NCBI GenBank assembly: GCA_002435755.1
Contig: DIYH01000046.1
Coordinates: 1-64,000 of the forward strand
DNA from: Flammeovirgaceae bacterium UBA6059
GTDB taxonomy: Bacteria; Bacteroidota; Bacteroidia; Cytophagales; Cyclobacteriaceae
Reading direction: 5' to 3'
Length of the DNA: 64,000 nucleotides
A program made the translations under genes and the position numbers. This document shows, one piece after another, positions 60,402-64,000 of the stretch. Below the pieces are notes generated by a model, which worked only from the letters and a program-made list of their open reading frames with translations, searched no databases and was not told the DNA's origin. Position 1 is the stretch's first letter, and every line of letters begins with the position of its first letter.

Positions 60402-61775
60402 ATGAACGGACTAGAACGCATTCAACGAACCTTCCGACTCCAAGCTACAGATCGCATTCCCTGGATACCCTTCGTGGGCGTGCACGCAGGCAAGTTGCTA
60501 GGGGTTTCAGCGGCAGAATATTTAAAATCATCTGATCTCATCACTAAGGGTGTGATCAAGGCGATTGAGTTGTATCGTCCTGATGGCGTTCCGGTAGGAT
60601 TTGATCTTCAAATAGAAGCAGAAGCGTTAGGCTGCCAACTGGCATGGGCAGATCAAAACCCGCCCGCCGTGGTTAGTCACCCGCTTGCCGAGGGAGTAAG
60701 GTTGGAGGATCTGGAGCTGCCTTCTCCTGAAAGCGGTAGAATTTCAATCTTCATGCAAGCCTGTAAGGAAATCAAAATACAGCACCCGGATGTAGCGCTG
60801 TATGGGTTGGTCACCGGGCCGTTTACACTAGCACTGCACCTCCTAGGTACAGATATCTTTATCAAAATGATGGAGGAGCCTCAGAGTATTGAGCAGCTCA
60901 TGGACTTCTGTAACCAGGTAGCCATTCGAATGGCCTCTTATTATATAAACGCTGGCTGTGACGTGATTGCGGTAGTCGACCCGATGACCAGTCAAATCGA
61001 TCCTGTGTCCTTCGAAATGTTCGTAGCTCCTCACGCAACCAAGCTTTTTAAACATATTCGTGAGAAAGGAGCTTTGAGTTCATTTTTTGTTTGTGGTTTT
61101 GCTCAGCAAAACATCGAAGTGATGTGCCAATGCAAGCCTGACAATGTCTCGATTGATGAGAATATTCCGCTTGACTTTGTCAAAGACGTGGCGCTGGCCA
61201 ACGGCGTAAGTTTCGGCGGTAATATCAAACTGACTGTCTCACTTCTTATGGGAACAGAGGAAGACTGCCAAAAGGACGCTCTTACTTGTATGGATATTGG
61301 AGGAACCAAGGGATTTATTCTTGCTCCTGGATGTGACCTGGCCATGGATACGCCAATGGAAAACTTGATCGCTATTTCAGATATGGTGGCAGATCCCTAT
61401 CAGCAAGACATAGTAAGAAATCTGCAAAACGATACCGCAGAAATAGAAGAACTTGACCTAACATCACACTGGAAAGAGGATAAGGTAATCATCGATATCA
61501 TCACACTTGACTCATCATCGTGTGCGCCCTGCCAGTACATGGTCGAAGCAGTCAAAGCGGCAGTGAAAGGCAATGAAGCAAAGGTTGAATGGAAGGAACA
61601 CCGCATCAAGGAACATAAGGGGATCGAAATGATGGTGTCGTTGGGTGTAAAAAACTTACCTACCATAGTGATTGATGGAAATATCGAGTTCATATCACAG
61701 ATTCCAGCAACACATACTCTTCGAGATAAGATCTGCGAACATCTACAAGGAAAGTCACTTGAATTGATCAACTGA
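60402..61775 (+). CDS. MtaA-like methyltransferase fused to thioredoxin-like domain
   Basis: 457 residues. Residues 1-340 are UroD-like: GLERIQRTFRLQATDRIPW, a glycine-rich GLVTGPFTLALHLLGTD, and GFILAPGCDLAMDTPMENL with Cys311. The H-x-C site reads FFVCG, so Cys231 is kept but the His is replaced by Phe. Residues 362-457 are a thioredoxin-like domain with Cys374-Ala-Pro-Cys377 and a cis-Pro segment at NLPTIVI (Pro420). MtaA-type enzymes move methyl from the corrinoid to a thiol or folate acceptor. The fused redox domain could reduce the cobalamin, protect the zinc cysteines or bind the acceptor. It ends in a one-base overlap with the CobW-like gene. Confidence 0.85.
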   Translation: MNGLERIQRTFRLQATDRIPWIPFVGVHAGKLLGVSAAEYLKSSDLITKGVIKAIELYRPDGVPVGFDLQIEAEALGCQLAWADQNPPAVVSHPLAEGVRLEDLELPSPESGRISIFMQACKEIKIQHPDVALYGLVTGPFTLALHLLGTDIFIKMMEEPQSIEQLMDFCNQVAIRMASYYINAGCDVIAVVDPMTSQIDPVSFEMFVAPHATKLFKHIREKGALSSFFVCGFAQQNIEVMCQCKPDNVSIDENIPLDFVKDVALANGVSFGGNIKLTVSLLMGTEEDCQKDALTCMDIGGTKGFILAPGCDLAMDTPMENLIAISDMVADPYQQDIVRNLQNDTAEIEELDLTSHWKEDKVIIDIITLDSSSCAPCQYMVEAVKAAVKGNEAKVEWKEHRIKEHKGIEMMVSLGVKNLPTIVIDGNIEFISQIPATHTLRDKICEHLQGKSLELIN

Positions 61776-62698
61776 TGGAGACTTTTGCTAAAAAAGTACC
61801 AACCTACCTACTGACAGGTTACCTGGGAAGTGGTAAAACCACATTGCTCAAGCGATTGGTGGAGACATATCGGGGCAAAACGAACATCGCCGTAGTACAA
61901 AATGAGTTTGCCCCAGGCAACATAGATGGAAGCGAACTGAAGCATCAATTTAAGGATTTACAAATCCTCGAAATCAATAACGGATCCGTATTTTGTGTTT
62001 GTAGGTTATCGGACTTTGTGGTGCAGGCCAGTGAGTTCATTAGACTTCATCGGCCTGACCTTTTGATCATCGAGGCAAGCGGTCTCTCTGATCCTATTGC
62101 CATACAACAGATCATGGCCTTGCAGCCATTAGTGGATGTCGCCCAGCTGAGCAAGATTTGGACAGTGGTAGATGCCGCTAAGTATCTGAAGCTATCGCAA
62201 ACCAATCTGAGAGTCAAACATCAGCTAGCTGTGGCAGATGAGATCATCATCAACAAATGCGATCTGGTAGGACAAAGTGATCTGGAAGCCATCGAGAGCT
62301 CTGTTCGTTCCCTGAATAAGATAGCAACTATCCATCATGCCTCCTATTGCGAGATCGAAATCGACCTGTTTCCTGCAAGACTGGACACAGAAGAAACGAC
62401 ACCTTGGCTGACCAACGAATCCTCGCGACCTGATATCAATGTAGCAATGTTTAAAAGCCGGCAGGTCTTTCAAGGGTTTGATGAAGAAAAGTTCTTTGCG
62501 GAACTACCGGATGCACAACGTATCAAGGGGTTTATTCGCTTGGACAACTCTATCACCCTGCAAGTGCAAGGCAGCTTTGAGCAGAGAACATCGCAGTTGC
62601 TGAAGGATTACAAAGGCAATACTGAATTGGTATCCATTGGCGGTAGCATCACCCCAAGGAAATTGAGAGCTGCCATCAAAAAAGCCCAGTCAGCTTGA
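61775..62698 (+). CDS. CobW-like G3E-family GTPase
   Basis: 307 residues. Walker A GYLGSGKTTLLK lies at 15-26; IAVVQNEFAPGNIDG follows; the metal-binding cysteines Cys74 and Cys76 in VFCVC take the place of the C-x-C-C motif of zinc and cobalt chaperones; LLIIEASGLSDPI is Walker B/switch and IINKCDLVG the guanine-specificity loop. A CobW C-terminal domain occupies about 215-300. These GTPases deliver metals to target enzymes. In this operon a role in loading cobalt or cobalamin, or zinc, into the methyltransferases is the natural reading. Start overlaps the previous stop (TGATG). Confidence 0.85.
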   Translation: METFAKKVPTYLLTGYLGSGKTTLLKRLVETYRGKTNIAVVQNEFAPGNIDGSELKHQFKDLQILEINNGSVFCVCRLSDFVVQASEFIRLHRPDLLIIEASGLSDPIAIQQIMALQPLVDVAQLSKIWTVVDAAKYLKLSQTNLRVKHQLAVADEIIINKCDLVGQSDLEAIESSVRSLNKIATIHHASYCEIEIDLFPARLDTEETTPWLTNESSRPDINVAMFKSRQVFQGFDEEKFFAELPDAQRIKGFIRLDNSITLQVQGSFEQRTSQLLKDYKGNTELVSIGGSITPRKLRAAIKKAQSA

Positions 62699-63393
62699 AA
62701 CCATACCAAACCTTCGAAATACCCACCCAAAGGTTTATCGATCAGGTGAACATCAGCACCATCATGGGGTTTGAAGATGGTGCCATACCAGAACCCATGG
62801 ATGCTGTTCACGATGATATGCTCAAGCAAGCAACCCAGCTTATGCGGGCGAAAACAGAAGTAAAATTGATTCATGGGGGAGAGTTTACCGACCGTCAACT
62901 GATGATTGACGGAGTAACGTTTCAGCTAGAGCAAACCATCTTCCAAATGGTCAAGAAAGCTTCTGACGTAGCATTTTTTATTTGCACGCTAGGGCCTCAG
63001 ATCCCTGCAAAAATCAAGGCCCTATCTGAGCAGGGTCTACACCTGGAGGCCTATATACTGGATCTCATCGCTTCAGACGCTGTGGACTTGGCCATGGATC
63101 TGGTTCAAAATCAACTAAAGGATCAATTGGCTGCAGAAGAGCTTAACCTAACGAATCGCTACAGTCCGGGGTATTGTGACTGGAATGTACAAGACCAAAA
63201 GAAATTGTTTAGGATCCTTCCAGGCCACTTCACCAAAGTGAGTCTGACGGAATCCTGCGTTATGCATCCAATGAAGACAATTTCGGGCATCATTGGAATC
63301 GGTAAAGACGTGAAGTTTAATCCTTATAATTGTGAAGTCTGCAGAAGAAAGGATTGTGTGTATTCTAGTCGAAAAATGTATTCAGCAGCTTAA
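62695..63393 (+). CDS. Stand-alone MetH-type cobalamin reactivation domain protein
   Basis: 232 residues, TTG start overlapping the previous stop by four bases (TTGA). The C-terminal half matches the activation domain of vitamin B12-dependent methionine synthase: NRYSPGYCDWNVQDQKKLF with Arg155-x-x-x-Gly159-Tyr160 (SAM-binding RxxxGY) and VSLTESCVMHPMKTISGIIGIG. In MetH this domain holds S-adenosylmethionine and remethylates oxidised cob(II)alamin. The tail carries Cys213, Cys216 and Cys221 (CEVCRRKDC), possibly an iron-sulfur or metal site. It probably revives the corrinoid protein after accidental oxidation. A reductase partner is not seen in this window. Confidence 0.85.
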   Translation: MKPYQTFEIPTQRFIDQVNISTIMGFEDGAIPEPMDAVHDDMLKQATQLMRAKTEVKLIHGGEFTDRQLMIDGVTFQLEQTIFQMVKKASDVAFFICTLGPQIPAKIKALSEQGLHLEAYILDLIASDAVDLAMDLVQNQLKDQLAAEELNLTNRYSPGYCDWNVQDQKKLFRILPGHFTKVSLTESCVMHPMKTISGIIGIGKDVKFNPYNCEVCRRKDCVYSSRKMYSAA

Positions 63394-64000
63394 CAGAGAC
63401 TATCAAAAAATACCAATGTCTCCACCAAATGCTTTTGCCAGTAAGTCCATTCATGCCCCCCGGGGAATTCCTCGTAAGTATGTTTGATTTGCGCCTCAAC
63501 TAACTTTTGGTGAAGCCTCCGATTGTACTCAACCAAAAGGTCAGATTCTCCACAGTCGATTCTCAGGGGTGGTAGACTGGCCCGATGATTGGAGATGCTG
63601 GTAAAAGCATCTTCGAGCTCCTTATTTTCGCTTCGATAATTACTTTCGGGTTCTTCCACAAACAGCTTCATCTGATCAAAGGCTGTGATCGAACTATGTG
63701 CGGATATCCCGGCATACCGATGACCGTACCTGGCTCCTATCTTTAGTGCTCCATAGCCTCCCATGGATAAGCCCGAAATGAAGTGCTTCGAATTGGGTGA
63801 CACCTGAGATATATTCTCCAGTACTGCCGCAGGTACATCTTCCGCGATCCATTTTTCAAAATCCTGCTCACCATGTGGCATATAAGCAGACCCATCCCCC
63901 CATAAACCGTCCGAGGGCATGGCAAGAATCATGGGCTCAATTCTTCCTTGAGATATTAGCTTTTTTGCTACTCCGTGAGCATTCCCCATCATTGGCCACA
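63390..64000 (-). CDS. Alpha/beta-hydrolase esterase, 5' end outside window
   Basis: The reading frame stays open to the right edge, so the N-terminus is missing. The esterase D-like (putative carbohydrate esterase) family shows in GLSMGGYGALKIGARYG with the nucleophile Ser in G-x-S-x-G, DCGESDLLVEYN with the likely Asp and FPGGHEWTYWQ with the His. Members cleave acyl groups from sugars or other esters. Tail-to-tail with the activation-domain gene, overlapping its stop by four bases, it may belong to the next cluster to the right. The substrate is unknown. Confidence 0.8.
   Translation of the reverse strand, partial: WPMMGNAHGVAKKLISQGRIEPMILAMPSDGLWGDGSAYMPHGEQDFEKWIAEDVPAAVLENISQVSPNSKHFISGLSMGGYGALKIGARYGHRYAGISAHSSITAFDQMKLFVEEPESNYRSENKELEDAFTSISNHRASLPPLRIDCGESDLLVEYNRRLHQKLVEAQIKHTYEEFPGGHEWTYWQKHLVETLVFFDSLC

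Overview
The window comes from a Bacteroidota chromosome, most likely a marine, aerobic, agar- or porphyran-degrading member of the Cytophagales-like lineages. The evidence is a type IX secretion (T9SS) plug protein, C-terminal T9SS sorting domains, DUF5686 and DUF4136 proteins, a Bacteroidota-style ECF sigma/anti-sigma pair, weak Shine-Dalgarno use with several TTG starts, and a Bacteroidota-type promoter. I cannot name the genus. No rRNA, tRNA, insertion sequence or CRISPR array was recognised.

Positions 1-31.9 kb are mostly housekeeping and envelope genes. They include the end of a MacB/FtsX-type ABC permease, a fatty-acid-hydroxylase-superfamily membrane protein, a class III sirtuin, envelope proteins including an LVIVD lipoprotein, an ECF sigma factor overlapping an anti-sigma-like membrane protein with a beta-barrel C-terminus, the T9SS plug protein, an orphan Cas6, YchF, a barrel/lipoprotein pair, an NlpC/P60 lipoprotein, an NhaC antiporter coupled to a DmpA-type peptidase, lysA with an LD-carboxypeptidase, and a translation operon (DUF5686, TPR lipoprotein, thrS, infC, rpmI, rplT). 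infC appears to start at ATC behind a perfect Shine-Dalgarno sequence. A LexA-like (XRE plus S24) regulator with a small partner gene follows a perfect inverted repeat. A 2145-residue secreted metalloprotease then fills 32.0-38.5 kb.

Positions 38.5-58.4 kb form a galactan (agar/porphyran) utilisation locus: galactokinase, S1 sulfatase, a GH117-like anhydro-galactosidase with CBM6 and Ig-like domains, an FG-GAP/ASPIC protein, an MFS transporter, an enolase-superfamily sugar-acid enzyme, a KDG-type kinase, a KDPG-type aldolase, an SMP-30 lactonase, a GH86 agarase/porphyranase and a GH3 enzyme. Together they could cut the polymer outside the cell, release D-galactose and 3,6-anhydro-L-galactose, and send the acid derived from the latter to pyruvate and a triose phosphate. 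No SusC/SusD pair lies in the window.

Positions 58.6-63.4 kb hold the most unusual block: a tightly packed five-gene corrinoid methyltransferase operon (UroD-family methyltransferase, B12-binding corrinoid protein, MtaA-like/thioredoxin fusion, CobW-like GTPase, stand-alone MetH-type activation-domain protein) behind a good Bacteroidota promoter. Next to a galactan locus, I infer a cobalamin-dependent demethylation module, possibly for methylated algal sugars such as 6-O-methyl-galactose. The substrate is not proven by the sequence. An esterase gene runs off the right edge.
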